A DNA stretch of 64,000 bases from Sweltsa coloradensis. Lineage: Eukaryota; Arthropoda; Insecta; Plecoptera; Chloroperlidae. The stretch covers positions 1 through 64,000 of the forward strand of contig JAMZAV010001866.1 in the NCBI GenBank assembly GCA_024449915.1. Reading direction: 5' to 3'. The translations under genes were made by a program, and so were the position numbers. The notes under the pieces are model-generated. The model made no database searches, was not told the DNA's origin, and saw only the letters and a list, made by a program, of their open reading frames with translations. Each line of letters begins with the position of its first letter. Position 1 is the stretch's first letter. Positions 46,899 through 58,249 of the stretch are shown here, piece after piece.

Positions 46899-47320
46899 CC
46901 GCCTCTGGCCGATAATTTGAAAGTCGAAGAATCATGTCTGAAAAGTTTGCTGAATGAAAGAAGGCCTTTAAAATAACAGAAAAAAAATTGTGATTTTTTT
47001 TTGGGCGGGACATAACCTCACTTTTGGAAATTATATTTAGATTTTTGGACAAAAGTGTGATATACAAGACTCGTTCAAAATTAAATTTTGAGAATCGGTT
47101 TTCTGGACATAGTTTCTAAACATCTTTAGCTACAACTTGACTATAGCTAAAATAGTTTTCTGAAAACAACAGTTGGTGTACGAATTTTTTTGTCAAACGG
47201 TACAAAACTTTGTGTTTGAAAAAATTCACAATTTTTTTTCTGTTATTTTAAAGGCCTTCTTTCATTCAGCAAACTTTTCAGACATGTTTCTTCGACTTTC
47301 AAATTATCGGCCAGAGGCGG
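46899..47320. mobile_element. 422-base palindromic MITE with TA flanks
   Basis: The arms of about 103 bases are almost perfect inverses, starting CCGCCTCTGGCCGATAATTT. TA lies directly outside both ends (46897-46898 and 47321-47322). The high identity of the arms suggests a recent element or recent correction. Confidence 0.88.
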
Positions 47321-47462
47321 TACGCGGCAAAAAGACCCATTAAAAACAATATGGTCATATACAAACCATTAGAACACATTTTATCGTAATCATATTGCTC
47401 AATTCGTACATTCTTTCAGTGACGATGACTAAAAGGTGCCATCTGCATGTATGGTTGTTTAT

Positions 47463-47850
47463 AGGGAGCGAAGCTCTCATATGAGCATCACTTCTCTGGT
47501 CGTCCGTCTGTGCGTGTGTCCCGTCTCACGATACAAAAAGAACGCGACGTCCGAATGACATGTGTTTTTTTGGTAGCTTTGCACTTCAACAAGATAATAC
47601 AAAATGTTTTAGTGGCCCTTGAGGTAAGAAGGGACTAGCCACCAAAAAAGTATGAAACTTAACAACCCGGCACCACCACCAATTTGAATGCGCTCACAAG
47701 AGCCGAACCTTTTTTAAATGGTTAGCTTACTAAGTACGCCACAAAACCAATCAACGCATGGGAAATTATTTTATTTTTGTATTCTTCTTCTCATCGATCT
47801 GTTGATAAAGTAGCTTCGCTCCCTTTCTTGGGTTTCCTGTACCCGTGTTG
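47463..47850 (+). repeat. dispersed repeat family S, copy 3 (longest)
   Basis: It starts AGGGAGCGAAGCTCTCATAT and has GTAGCTTCGCTCCCT near 47811-47824, an imperfect inverse. The body includes GTCGTCCGTCTGTGCG, CGTCTCACGATAC, GGCACCACCACCAA and AATTATTTTATTTTTGTA. It is related to 25940, 26919, 44290 and 61650. No protein is encoded. Confidence 0.65.
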
Positions 47851-48704
47851 ATTCCATGTAATGAAAGGGCGTTAGTACAGAACAAGCAGGAATGCGAGAC
47901 TGACTGCATGGAAATATGTCATCATAAGTGGTTCTAATTTGCTTGCTGTATTGTATCATGCCGAGTACAATCGTATATTAACATATCTTCACCTAGTGGT
48001 TTGTTCTAAGTAATTCTCTGTCTAGGATGTGTTTGTTTTCTCTCCTCGCAACAACCCGAGGCGTCGCCGCGTGGAACATTGATCTCGTCTCACGTCTCGT
48101 GTGGCGTCTATAGTGTTTTGTGAATCAAGGCGGTAGATCTCTTTGAAGGAACTATTAACCTTAAAGTTATTTGTCACCACATATTTTATAGCATAATACT
48201 GAACAAAATTGATCACTAAAAATAACTGTTATTTTACACGAATTTTACAGTTTTAAAGTCCTGAAATATGTGATAATTGGCGTGTTAAATCGGCGTTTAC
48301 CCAAGCTTCTTTTTTGTTTCACATAGAGGTCATAGCTGTTTGCGTAGCACCATTCTAAACGGTTTTTATTTATGTCCATCCATCCTTTAAATACATTTTC
48401 CTGTTTAATCCCCCTTATGTTTCTTTGTGGAATTTTAAATTTTCCTCACTTTTCCACGAAACATTTTTGTTAATTAACTTCATATTCTTTGATGAGAAAT
48501 TATCTAGCGCGAACCTTCCACAGTTTTTCAAAATTGAATTTTATAAAAACATCATCATTATCAAGGTGGGTTCACACAGGCAATTACTTTCGCTTAAAAG
48601 CTGGGAGATTGTGGCTCTGGCATGTGTAGATTATTAGCGTTTGCTTGTGCCAGTGCCACATTGTACGAAAGAGAAAATAGTTAGTAATTACGCCACAGGG
48701 CCAT
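47851..48704. other. no feature recognised
   Basis: AT-rich sequence. The minus frame at 48022-48216 has no recognisable product. Confidence 0.4.
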
Positions 48705-49031
48705 CAAATTCCAACTCGCAACCTTCTCGTGGTTTGGCTCGTGATTAGGGAAGTTTTTCTCCCTGAAACTAATGGCGAGCTCTGGGTCGTCGTCGGGGGG
48801 GGGACCTCCCCGACGGGGACGACAATGACAACACGGACGGATGATGACACAGACCGAGACGACCACGACGTGGGGGAGCCCCTGCCCTCCCCATAAGCTT
48901 GTGGCTGGTTCTGACCAGCACAGGCCTGTCCACCCCTTGTCCCCCCGCGTCATCCTTTACGTCCCGCCCTTCGTCTCGATTAGCCAAGTTGCATAAATAT
49001 GAGACTTTAAGCAATATCCAATCCAATCCAA
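48705..49031 (+). mobile_element. SINE-D family, copy with (ATCCA)n tail
   Basis: It runs from ACTCGCAACCTTCTCGTGG through GGCGAGCTCTGGGTCGTCG and GTGGCTGGTTCTGACCAGCA to AGCAATATCCAATCCAATCC. It is nearly identical over most of its length to the minus strand of 40880-41240. The tRNA-like head is lacking. Minus-strand frames at 48681-49071 come from the repeat. Confidence 0.78.
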
Positions 49032-50280
49032 TTACGCCACTGACAGAGATAATTATTGCAAACAAAGGCATCCAAATACAAGGATCGTCATCTAATCAAT
49101 TCCAACCAACTGCAGTCATGTCACTTATTGTAGTTTTTCTGAATCATTCTATAGGCCTAATATAAAGGTATAAACAGGGGGAGCAATGTGGCTTCGCTGA
49201 CCCCCCCCCCCCCTGCCGTGAGACTGTGGTATTCAATTTCATTGTATAGCCAATTATCACTACCATCTAGTATGCCATTTTCAATTTTGAAACTTGTTTT
49301 TAGTCTTTTAAATATTGCTGTTTTTTTTTGTTTTGCCTTTGGCGGCTATAATATAAAATAATACTGGTTATATGCTGCGATTGAGCTTTAACAGTGTTAA
49401 ATGTATATTTATTATTATTTATTCATAAGTAAACATCACATAATATGTATCAGTTTAGCAATATGAAGTGGAAGCAGGAAGCGAACCTGAAGTCCTTACA
49501 CATTTGTGCCCTACATCCATCGTAAATAAAACTAAAATAAAACTAAACTTAAGCTTCCAAACTTACTTTTAAGATAGCATGTCTTTCGACGAAAATGATA
49601 AGATAAAATTTATCAAAATACATTAAATTAATATCAGTCAAGTAGTAAGAAACAAATTTATGTAACTGGTTAAATTAAATTGAAATTGAAATTAAACTAT
49701 AAATAATATAAAATAATAATATAAGTTAAATTTTACTGGTGTAAACACTGGTTGTGTCTTTCATTTCATCTACCCGTGAATCGTGTTATTATTTTTATAA
49801 TGTTGCTAAAGTATTGTTTTTATATAATAAATTATTGAATGTTCATCAATATCTTGCTTTTTTCTAAGTCATTTATGTTCTCATATCCTCCAAAAGTACC
49901 AAATCAATGTTCTGCACGAGTATTCGTTTGACAGTTTGATACGATTTTATCCGTGGTTCTAAACAGAAGATTTGTAATTACGATTTAATTAATTAAATCA
50001 CCACTCTCGATTGTGCTTGTATTTCTTTTTCTGTGACGACCGTTTTCGAATTTCTGTCTCTTAACTGTTATTTTCAATAGCACAAAACGTAGTTGAATCA
50101 ACAACTCTGCGTGGTTTTGTCACAACACTGCTATCACATTGTATGCCCGTATGCAAATAGAAGAGTCAAAACTTTTCGAACATTCAAGCGGTCGCTTAAT
50201 TTAGGACCTGGTGTTTGTGCGTTGTCGTTACAACCAACACTAAAGGATTCCCTCGGCGAACACGTTTTACCAATTACCTC
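49032..50280. other. no gene seen
   Basis: A C-run at 49200-49214 and very AT-rich DNA from 49300 to 50050; no recognisable exon. Confidence 0.45.
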
Positions 50281-50281
50281 C

Positions 50282-50460
50282 TTCCGCTTCCTGGGCTCCT
50301 GATCAGCGGACGACGCTACTTCCTGCTCGCTTGATCAGCGGACGACTATTCTTCCTGGGCTCCTGATCAGCGGACGACGCTACTTTCCTGCTCGCCTGAT
50401 CAGCGTACGACTCCACTTCATGCGCTCCTGATCGCCTGATCAACAGACGACGCCAGCGCT
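50282..50460 (+). repeat. minisatellite with TGATCAGCGGACGAC units
   Basis: Five to six irregular units, each containing CTCCTGATCAGCGGACGAC or a variant, separated by CTACTTCCTG-like spacers. TGATCA occurs in most units. Confidence 0.88.
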
Positions 50461-51045
50461 TAGCGCAACGTTATCCCTCACAGTTCGAAGGATAAATACT
50501 CGCGAGCGCCACGTGTTTTGCACGGGATTACACAGAAGAGCCCTCAGGGGTAGGTTGGGTTGGTTGCCTAGCTACGGCAGAATAATGTGCTCGGCTTACA
50601 TGTGGTTTGTTTGCCAGTGGGGATGGGGGTTGCTTTCATTCCTACTGCCTCTTCTAATTTCGTTCACACACGGAAGGTTGCCACTTTTAAACTTTGAACA
50701 AAGGAGGGGGAATAATAAATACACACAATGGTGACGTTGAAGAGAACATGAAATTCAATTCCGATTTACAGTGGTTGCCTGTTTCGACCATTCAGACAGA
50801 AAGGGGGGTTATAGTGAGAGTTAACAACTCAGAGAGAACAAAGTTTGTATTTCATTTCTCGCTTTTTTCGTCGCTTTATGAATGGGACATGTCAAGCTTA
50901 TTCGTTGATTCTAGAATATTTTCACTTAGCATAAAAATAAGCAAAGTAAATTATTTATTTATTTATTATTATTTGTTATATTATTTCTTTGTCTATCGTA
51001 AAGCAATGAAAACACTCACTGTTCATGTTGAGGCCTGAGACTGAA
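50461..51045. other. no gene seen
   Basis: The frames at 50513-50734 and 50694-51038 are unsupported. ATTTATTTATTTATTATTAT is at about 50950-50970. Confidence 0.4.
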
Positions 51046-51230
51046 ACCGACAGTGTTGGCTCCGGGCGCTAAGCGCTCGACTCTGATTCGGGGGATCCCG
51101 GGTTCGAATCCCGTCGAGACCGGCAATCCTGCCTGAAGTTTTTTTCCGAGGTTTTCCTCAGTCGTTAATGCGAATGCAAGGGATTAAGTCCTCTCAAACA
51201 GCTCTCGGACTTCCCTTCACAATTGTCCTA
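51046..51230 (+). mobile_element. SINE-A family, tRNA head and conserved tail
   Basis: The tRNA-like head is at about 51050-51122, with box B GGTTCGAATCCCG. It is followed by GAGGTTTTCCTCAGTCGTTA, ATGCGAATGCAAGGGATT and CTCTCAAA. The copy at 60985-61142 matches in order on the opposite strand and is most similar in the tail. The head has CTCTGATTCGG where the anticodon arm would be. It is a tRNA-derived SINE, not a functional tRNA. Confidence 0.78.
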
Positions 51231-51350
51231 TCCACAACATACCTAGTTCATCTGAAGAGGGGCTTACTGCACCGCACCCTATAACAGGTTTAATTCCCAC
51301 GATAAAATTTGTATAATTCTTGGTTTGACCAAGCTTATCCAACAGTGTAG

Positions 51351-51944
51351 GCTCAGTGGTTCCCAACTGGTGGTCCGCGGACCGGTGCCGGTCCGCGGAC
51401 TAATTGCTACCAGTCAACGAAGTGCTGTTGTATATTTGTTGCAATTTTGATAATATTTTAGAAATGTGTAAAGATTCAAAAATTTGGTTTTACACTTTAT
51501 TATTTTACCTGTACTTGGGGTGGAGACTAAATTATATTTTCTTAGGAGGGGACACTTTGAGGGCTTGCTGCGCGGAAACGCGAGCGTAGAAACAACCACG
51601 ATTGTAAACGCGCAATCCTAAGTTAAATTATTATTAGTGATACGTACATAATTATAATCAACATCACTAAAAAAGTTTAACAATCGATAATTAGTAATTT
51701 ATTAATATATTTTTAACGATGATTTGAATGATGTTTCATGTGTACACTGTCTTCCGGTTGCCTCTTCCCTTCGTCTACCTTTTGCTCCGATCGCTGTACA
51801 GGCCGTCTAGGGGTATAAAAACACCCAAAAATTCACCTCCGGCGGCTGGGGCTGTGCCCCAGACCCCTTGTAGCCGCGCCAGTCCATGAAATTGACTTCA
51901 TCATTTTGCCGGTCCGTGAGATGAAAAAGGTTTGGGAACCACTG
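51351..51944. mobile_element. hAT-type MITE
   Basis: It begins CAGTGGTTCCCAACTGGTGG and ends GGTTTGGGAACCACTG, inverse termini typical of hAT elements. The interior has GGTCCGCGGACC palindromes and a GGGGCTGTGCCCCAGACCCC block. No exact 8-base target duplication is visible, so the insertion is probably old. Confidence 0.8.
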
Positions 51945-53050
51945 CCGCTAGATAATCCAAAACGTTATTTTATACAAAGTTTAAATACCACAAATTTCCG
52001 GTTTGAGCTGTTTTTTTATTTCCACACACACATCTCTCTATATGGCATGCAAAATTCAACGCTTCCTGTGGCTAGTGACCTCCGAACGAGCAATACTCTA
52101 ATCCCCCCCAACGTGTTTATATAAACGTTAGCTCTCGCTCCGTGTTAAACGCGACCGTCCCTAGGGTACGTATATATCCCGTGTACACAGGCTTGTTACG
52201 GCTGCAGCTGCCAATTAGTTTATCCAGAAACACCTGCGAGTTTGACCAGGAAGGGCTGAAACACCTTCATGTTGGCGCCAGGCCAGGTATTACCTGAGGG
52301 ATTTACTCGACCTCGTGATATTCGCCTGTACACTCGCGTATTATCATAGGTACGGAAAATGTGGAGCAAAAATTAAAAAATTGCGAGTTGAACGTAAAAA
52401 TGCTGCGTTCAGAAAAATTACGATTTTTGTCCATTTCGGCAACTTGCGGTCTTTCCCGCAATTCAGCTAAATATTCGTCCTTAATTCATATTTTAAAATA
52501 TATATAAGTATGTATACTCACAATAAAATTGTCCAGGACTTTTGTGATGTAGATTTTCGAAAATATAAGTTATCTAATATCTTTGATAAAAATGGCAAAT
52601 TTTGGATATAATACAAGATTTATTTTTGAGTTTCAAATTTATTTAAAAAATCCAAACCCCCAGATCTTTATCATTATTTTTTCTGCTTTTCCTTTGGCCT
52701 CCACCAGATCTTCGATTGCTCATGTCTCCTCTTTCAAATTCTGCTCTTGGCATATTTTACTTCTCTAATCTTATTATGGTTATTGTAGAATTAAATTATC
52801 TAAGGAACAGAAAATATTTTGTTATTCACTCCAAACCTTTACCCACCGATCCGCCAACATAAAAGGTTGACTAGTTGTATCAAATTCTCTTATCTTAGCC
52901 CGTCCCGTATGCATGTGTATACTGCACTCGCTCTACCCACCAATAATGTATAGGACGATACATCTCTTTAATGGGCGTCTTCCGAGAGAGTTTTACTTCT
53001 CTTGTGTAAGTGCTTTGCATTTGAATTTCCCGGGGCAGCGCAGAGCCCGG
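51945..53050. other. no gene seen
   Basis: Bases 52130-52330 are richer in GC, without repeats or open frames of note. Otherwise AT-rich. Confidence 0.4.
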
Positions 53051-53100
53051 TGACGTAATGGTCTGGGTATAAATCTGGTACTACAGAACGGAAGACGGGA
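53050..53100 (+). promoter_or_regulatory. possible core promoter (CRE-like site plus TATA box)
   Basis: TGACGTAA at about 53052 is followed by GGGTATAAATC at about 53066, a good TATA box within GC-richer DNA. Initiation would fall near 53100. No downstream gene is recognised before a palindromic MITE starts at 53201, so this may be chance. Confidence 0.22.
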
Positions 53101-53200
53101 CCACCACATTAGCTATACTTCTTGTTTTTCGGTTGGCATTACGGTTTACATTCTGCGAGTTACTTGTTTTCGTCGTGGCCTCTTCCGACAAAGATATTTA

Positions 53201-53576
53201 AGAGGATGGGACAGTCGCGAAATTAAAACCACGCGAAATAACAGTTTTTTCATGATATCTCGAGAACGATGCAAAATATCTAAAAACTGATTTTAGACCG
53301 AATTGTGGTTTTGTTAGAACAATATAATGCAAGAAAAAATATTGTAATGTGATGGTAATTAAGTTTATTATTAGAATTTTAATTAATTAAATGCATATCT
53401 TAAATACAAATCGCATCAAACTATTATATTTGAATATTTTTTCTTGCATTATATTGTTCTAACAAAACCACAATTCGGTCTAGAATCATTTTTTAGATTT
53501 TTTGTATCGTTCTCGAGATATCACGAAAAAAACTGTAATTTCGCGTGGTTTTAATTTCGCGACTATCCCATCCTCT
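53201..53576. mobile_element. 376-base palindromic MITE with TTTA flanks
   Basis: The arms of about 145 bases are close inverses, starting AGAGGATGGGACAGTCGCGA and AGAGGATGGGATAGTCGCGA. TTTA directly flanks both ends (53197-53200 and 53577-53580). The loop is AT-rich. No coding content is seen. Confidence 0.88.
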
Positions 53577-53699
53577 TTTAACTCTTGTGTTCGTTTATGA
53601 TCTTAAAATCTTGCTTTAATGCCATGGATAAGTGATAAAGTTCCGACCGGGTATCTTGCCCACTTTGCTTTGAAATGATGTCTTGTTCGTTTTATTACC

Positions 53700-54045
53700 G
53701 GAATTGTTTCAAGAAGGTGGGACAAACATTTATACAATGTTAAAGTGTCCATTTAAAAATTGTTTGATCGCCAAATCTGCCGAATTTCAGAAACATGCTG
53801 AATCACTTTTTGACCTCTAATTTCTACCCAAACTTTCAATTGTTCAGGGTGGATATGAGCTTGGCTAAGTATTACGGAACATTTACTGACAGTTTTTTGT
53901 AAAATAAAAGTAAGTAATATCATGAAAATGTACCCTGATATATACAACCGCATATCTTTCATAATCAACCTACTAAAATTAAAAATATGTTTGATAAAAA
54001 TTAGTTTTGTGCCCGAGCTCGTCCAACGGTCTTGATATAACAATA
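53700..54045 (+). repeat. TTGATCG-CAAATC family, longest member
   Basis: It opens TACAATGTTAAAGTGTCCATT, then TTTGATCGCCAAATCTGCCG. It ends GTGCCCGAGCTCGTCCAACG and GTCTTGATAT, the inverse of the outer end at 45.0 kb. It may be a near complete element of about 340 bases. The minus frame at 53753-54124 overlaps it and is not supported. Confidence 0.5.
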
Positions 54046-54639
54046 CAACACATACATTACAATGCAAAATAATTATATTTGTTTTGTTATACTTAGTATG
54101 TATATTTGCTAGGAGTAAATTCAAAATTTTTAAAAATGCATATTTCGAAATAACAATTCATTCTCCCACTTTTCCAGTCATAATATACAATAAATACGTA
54201 AATTTATTCCTACAAGTAGGCACTATGTACAACATGCTATTACTATAAAAGAATGTCAATAATTTTTCATAAAATTAAAAAATAATGCAGAATATGATTA
54301 TTTGCGTACCGACAATAATTGTACCACTTAAAAAATTGATATCGTGATTACAGATTTCTTACTGACAATTAAGATGCGTTTGAACTTTCAACACTGTTTT
54401 TGATAATTAGAAGAAGAATTAGGTTATTATAAAACCAAACTCGTGTGGACAAACTATCAGACAAGAGTTGACATAGATTGTTGTTTTTACTTCTGGCGTT
54501 AACCGTATTTTTATCTAATAAGATCATTAAGTCGGTTGAAATGCAGATGTGTGTTTAGTTGTAATTTCGTAAAACCACTTAGGGCATAGAAGTTTCCACG
54601 TTTTGCCTAAGTTCATCGTGTAGCAACGGGGCACATAAT
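54046..54639. other. no feature recognised
   Basis: Very AT-rich DNA, no supported feature. Confidence 0.4.
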
Positions 54640-54805
54640 ATATTCTTCACAATTAGCCTTGTTGATCGGTGTCTCCAACTTAAATATGCCGGTCTCTTGT
54701 TGGTCATTGTTCGCTCGAAGATAGTGTCTGGATTGGTCGGTTTTAAATTTATAATGTTTTCCACTAAAAATCGGTTATTGGACTGAGTGGGTAGACTCTA
54801 AATAC
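54640..54805 (+). mobile_element. SINE-B family, 5'-truncated copy
   Basis: TTGTTGATCGGTGTCTCCAA, GCCGGTCTC, GGTCATTGTTCGCTCG, TCCACTAAAAATCGGTTA and GACTGAGTGGGTAGACTCTA are in the family order. Confidence 0.72.
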
Positions 54806-54854
54806 AAATTAACTTATTTATTTAATGTTGATTTTCCTGCAACTAATTCGAAAA

Positions 54855-55875
54855 GTGCGAGCGAACTTACTATAGAAGTTTGAAATCTCATTCAAATGAG
54901 CATGGGAACTCTACGATTCGAGCCGAAATCAAACTATCAAGGTAATTTGTTTTGTGCATACTCAGAAATTTGATGCTAATCTTCGTTCATTGATTACATT
55001 TTACATTTATATAATCACACAAAAGTTTAAAAATGTCGACGAAAAACTGAACTTTTTTTGTGGACTTTGAGAACTCGCACGAAACATTCTGTGACTTATG
55101 TTATAAAAGGCTATGTACGAGAAATAATGATTTCGTTATCTGTCTGAGGGTGAAAACAAATCAAGAAAATATTGATTTCTTTTCGTGTAATCCGAAAAGT
55201 GCTAAGTAATGTTGTATGATTTTATAATGTTGTTGTTGTATGTTTTTATAATGGTGAACTTTATATTTTGATGTGCGTAATGTTATAAGTTAGGCCTATA
55301 ATGATAGATGTTTAAATGTTTGTATTGTGGGTCTATTTTGGCCTACTATCGTGTTTTATATAGTTTTTGATTATCTACTTTTATTTAAACTTGCTACATA
55401 AATGTTAGTTTTAATTACCTACTTTAATATCAATTTTATTATATTATTTACTACTTAGGGATATCACACACAATTCTGTGTCCGAGCATTTTTATAGAAA
55501 ATCCAAAATACACATCTGCAAAAAAGGCTAAAAATGGGAGAATTTTGTTTTTTTCCCGGAAAAGTAATGTATTTCTAGTATTGCTACCATTTGAGATACA
55601 AAAAATGTAAGATATGCAAAAATTTCAGATAAAAATCTTGTTATAGGAATGTACATCAAATTAACATATTTACTTGAATGAAAAATGAAGCTTTTTTTCA
55701 AACTCCAAATATTCCCGAAAATTCCTTAAAAACAGGAAAAAAATATTTGAAACACCAAAAATCATTTAAAAAATTAGTATTTTGAAATAATTGATGAAAA
55801 TAACCTTATTTTGAAAAATTTAATCTGGTAGTGAAAGGGCTAGACGCTGAGCATCCGCACCCAGACACAAACTAA
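54855..55875 (+). repeat. dispersed repeat family J, copy 2, interrupted
   Basis: Bases 54860-55205 and 55841-55875 together match copy 1. The 635 bases between (55206-55840) are absent from copy 1 and may be an insertion. They are AT-rich, non-coding and begin with a 2x TTGTATG-TTTTATAATG duplication. Confidence 0.5.
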
Positions 55876-56350
55876 GAGCAAGGCTCACCTTAATAATAAA
55901 TCATTCTGTATGTATTAATTACTTCTCTTGACCTTTCAAATGAATTCCTCTGTCGATCTTCGCAGGTATCAAGAGTTTCTTGATGTTTTTACTTTTAACG
56001 TGGCCTTAGCATTATGAAGAGAACGTTACTGGTGGACCCACCTCTTGTTCGGTTGTTGATACTCCAGCTAGAATAAGGTGCGCTCGGGTGCAAAACGTGC
56101 AGCGTTCAAGGATGACCTGTCTGTTGGGTATAAAGTTGAGAGGAGCTGGATTTGTTTTTTGTCTGTTTTTTTATTCTCTTATTTTATTAGCTTGCAAATG
56201 TATACAAATGATGTATTACCAGATTCTATAACGACATTTTAAAAGTATGCTAAGAGAATCAGTATATCCGTGTGCTGTCATCATTAATAATATTATATTA
56301 AAGATTGTATTATTATTTATTTTTTATTTTTATTGTTTACCCTTGTCACA
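55876..56350. other. no feature recognised
   Basis: No supported gene or repeat. Confidence 0.4.
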
Positions 56351-56353
56351 CTC

Positions 56354-56355
<2 letters not shown>

Positions 56356-56392
<37 letters not shown>

Positions 56393-56393
56393 A
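56356..56393. repeat. (CAA)n microsatellite
   Basis: About 12 CAA units. They give an apparent polyglutamine frame on plus and a polycysteine frame on minus, neither of which is a gene. Confidence 0.95.
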
Positions 56394-56875
56394 AGAAACG
56401 TTGCGAAGCTAGCAAACATTTAGCTATAACATTAAAAATCCATGAAGAAATCTTGTGCCGCAAAGATACTTTTTTGCAACAGTCAATTTCACTCAATCTA
56501 ATGGTATTTACTCTTTCCAATTCAGTTTAGCCAATACAAAAACAATACTTTATTCGTGTTATGTAGGTAGCAAGCCCAGTTATACAACCTGCCTCGTTAT
56601 AATTAATAAGGTTGTAATTCCCGATATGAGTAAATACCAGTAATCGCCATTTGAAAATAATTTCAGACTTTCTGGCGGAATTTCATGCGGATAGACGACG
56701 CCCAGAAAAATTGTATTGTGTGTATACGTACAGATTATACCCTGTGTCGAATCAAAGAAGTTACTATTGGTTCGATTAGCATTATTATATTTTATTAATA
56801 TTATCTATATTATTTATATATAGAAATGTTTGGCAGAAAAAGGCAGTATAAATAAATAGTAAACAAAATTCGTAT

Positions 56876-57242
56876 TTGGAGTGTCACCGAACTGATTTTC
56901 AGTGGGGGACATTAAATTTCAAGCCGACCAAGCCAACCCTGAAGGCGCCGACACCATCGACAAGCGAACAATGACCAACTAGAGACCGGCATTTTTAAGT
57001 AAGAAACACCGATTAATCAAGCTGGACACGATTCCACCCGCGGACAGCATTAGAATTTATTATGTGCCTCGTTGCTAGGACGGTTTCAAAGTCATCGTTT
57101 ACAAATTCCTAAGTCAAGAACTGGTGGACTGATGGAAGTCCAAATCAGAAGTTAAAAACTTTCTGCCTGTATAGGAACCCGAACCCTGGACCTTCTGCAT
57201 TGGAAGCAGAGACTATCCACAAGGCCAACGAGCCACACAGTA
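56876..57242 (-). mobile_element. SINE-B family, near full-length copy
   Basis: The minus strand reads the tRNA-like head (57172-57240: GTGTGGCTCGTTGGCCTTGT, then GGTCCAGGGTTCGGGTTCC) and a body including CGTCCTAGCAACGAGGCAC and CACTGAAAATCAGTTCGG. The tail is diverged from the usual GACTGAGTGGG. It is shorter than the 40.5 kb copy in the middle. Confidence 0.78.
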
Positions 57243-58249
57243 TATCCCTGGGTGTCTTCGCACTCTATATACTGTGAAAATAAATAAAAAATATTATCAA
57301 TTAACAGCAACATCCAATGTGTGTGTCTATTGTACGGTGATAGATATAATCAATGAGGATTTATTTATTTATAAGATTCTAGTAACATTACAAGTACCCA
57401 AGTACCATTTTACATAGACAATATAAAATATTTATATAAATGAAGTAAAAATTAAAACGACATTATTGTATCTACAAATTAACAAATAATTATATATGGT
57501 GATGAACAATAAACTAATATATCAAAATTATAAGTATATAGAATGATAATGTTAATAAATGTTAGTTTACCTCACCCCACATTATCTGTTTAAAGGGTGT
57601 CTGTCGTCTTCTATCAGTATCTTACAATGTGTCGAGTACTCCAGTACATTATGCATCAGATATCAGTCTGTGGTGCACGTTCCAACTCTGTTCTCAGTTA
57701 TTCCCAAAGGTATTAACGAGAATAGAAATGTCGGTTTGTTTGTTTGTACTGTTTTACTTCAGGTGCAGACAAAGAGTAAATACAAAGAACATACAAGAGT
57801 ACGTCTGGGTTTCGTTTGTTGTCAGAACAAGCAAAGTGTATCCTGTGGGACTACTCTGTACACTGTTATAAGTATGAACAGAAAATACAACGCTAAAACA
57901 CAATGTAAACATTTTAATTAATTTTACTCAAATTGTGCTTACATTTCACATTATATTCGTGGTGTAGTTATAAAAAAATATATTTTAAAATTCTACTTTA
58001 ATATGCACATTTTAATTAAGCTGATGTTATTTTCACCTTAATAAGAAGAAAAAATTATTTGAAATGCAAGCAAACTATGAGCATGAGATTTTGAAGGTAG
58101 ATAGAAAAAGAAGCTATGTAGAAAACGCTTAACTATGATTTGTATAGAAATAAATGCTATATTTAAAATCGAAGTGCTATTTTCACTTATCACTACTTAT
58201 AATGTGTTTTTCAGTAAATCTTCTTTTAGATTGGTACAGTAAATATTAC
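57243..58249. other. no confirmed gene
   Basis: Plus frames at 57559-57921 (120 codons) and 57629-57871 overlap. I see no recognisable protein, and the surroundings are AT-rich. TTTATTTATTTATAAGATTC at 57361-57380 may be the end of a retroelement. Confidence 0.35.

Larger units (their letters stand above)
46400..47400. mobile_element. nested palindromic element cluster
   Basis: The outer arms at about 46403-46448 and 47357-47400 are inverse copies (GAGCAATT, GATTAAGATAAA, TGTGTTCTAATGGTTTG). They enclose three separate palindromic units at 46450-46728, 46816-46882 and 46899-47320. This looks like repeated insertion of MITEs into the loop of an earlier foldback element. No coding content is seen. 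Confidence 0.7.

Noticed and set aside
53050..53100. Confident promoter call
   Set aside because: A good TATA box and CRE-like site are present, but no gene follows, so it is kept only as a low-confidence feature.
56333..56530. Polyglutamine frame
   Set aside because: It is produced by a (CAA)n microsatellite; the rest of the frame has no coding character.
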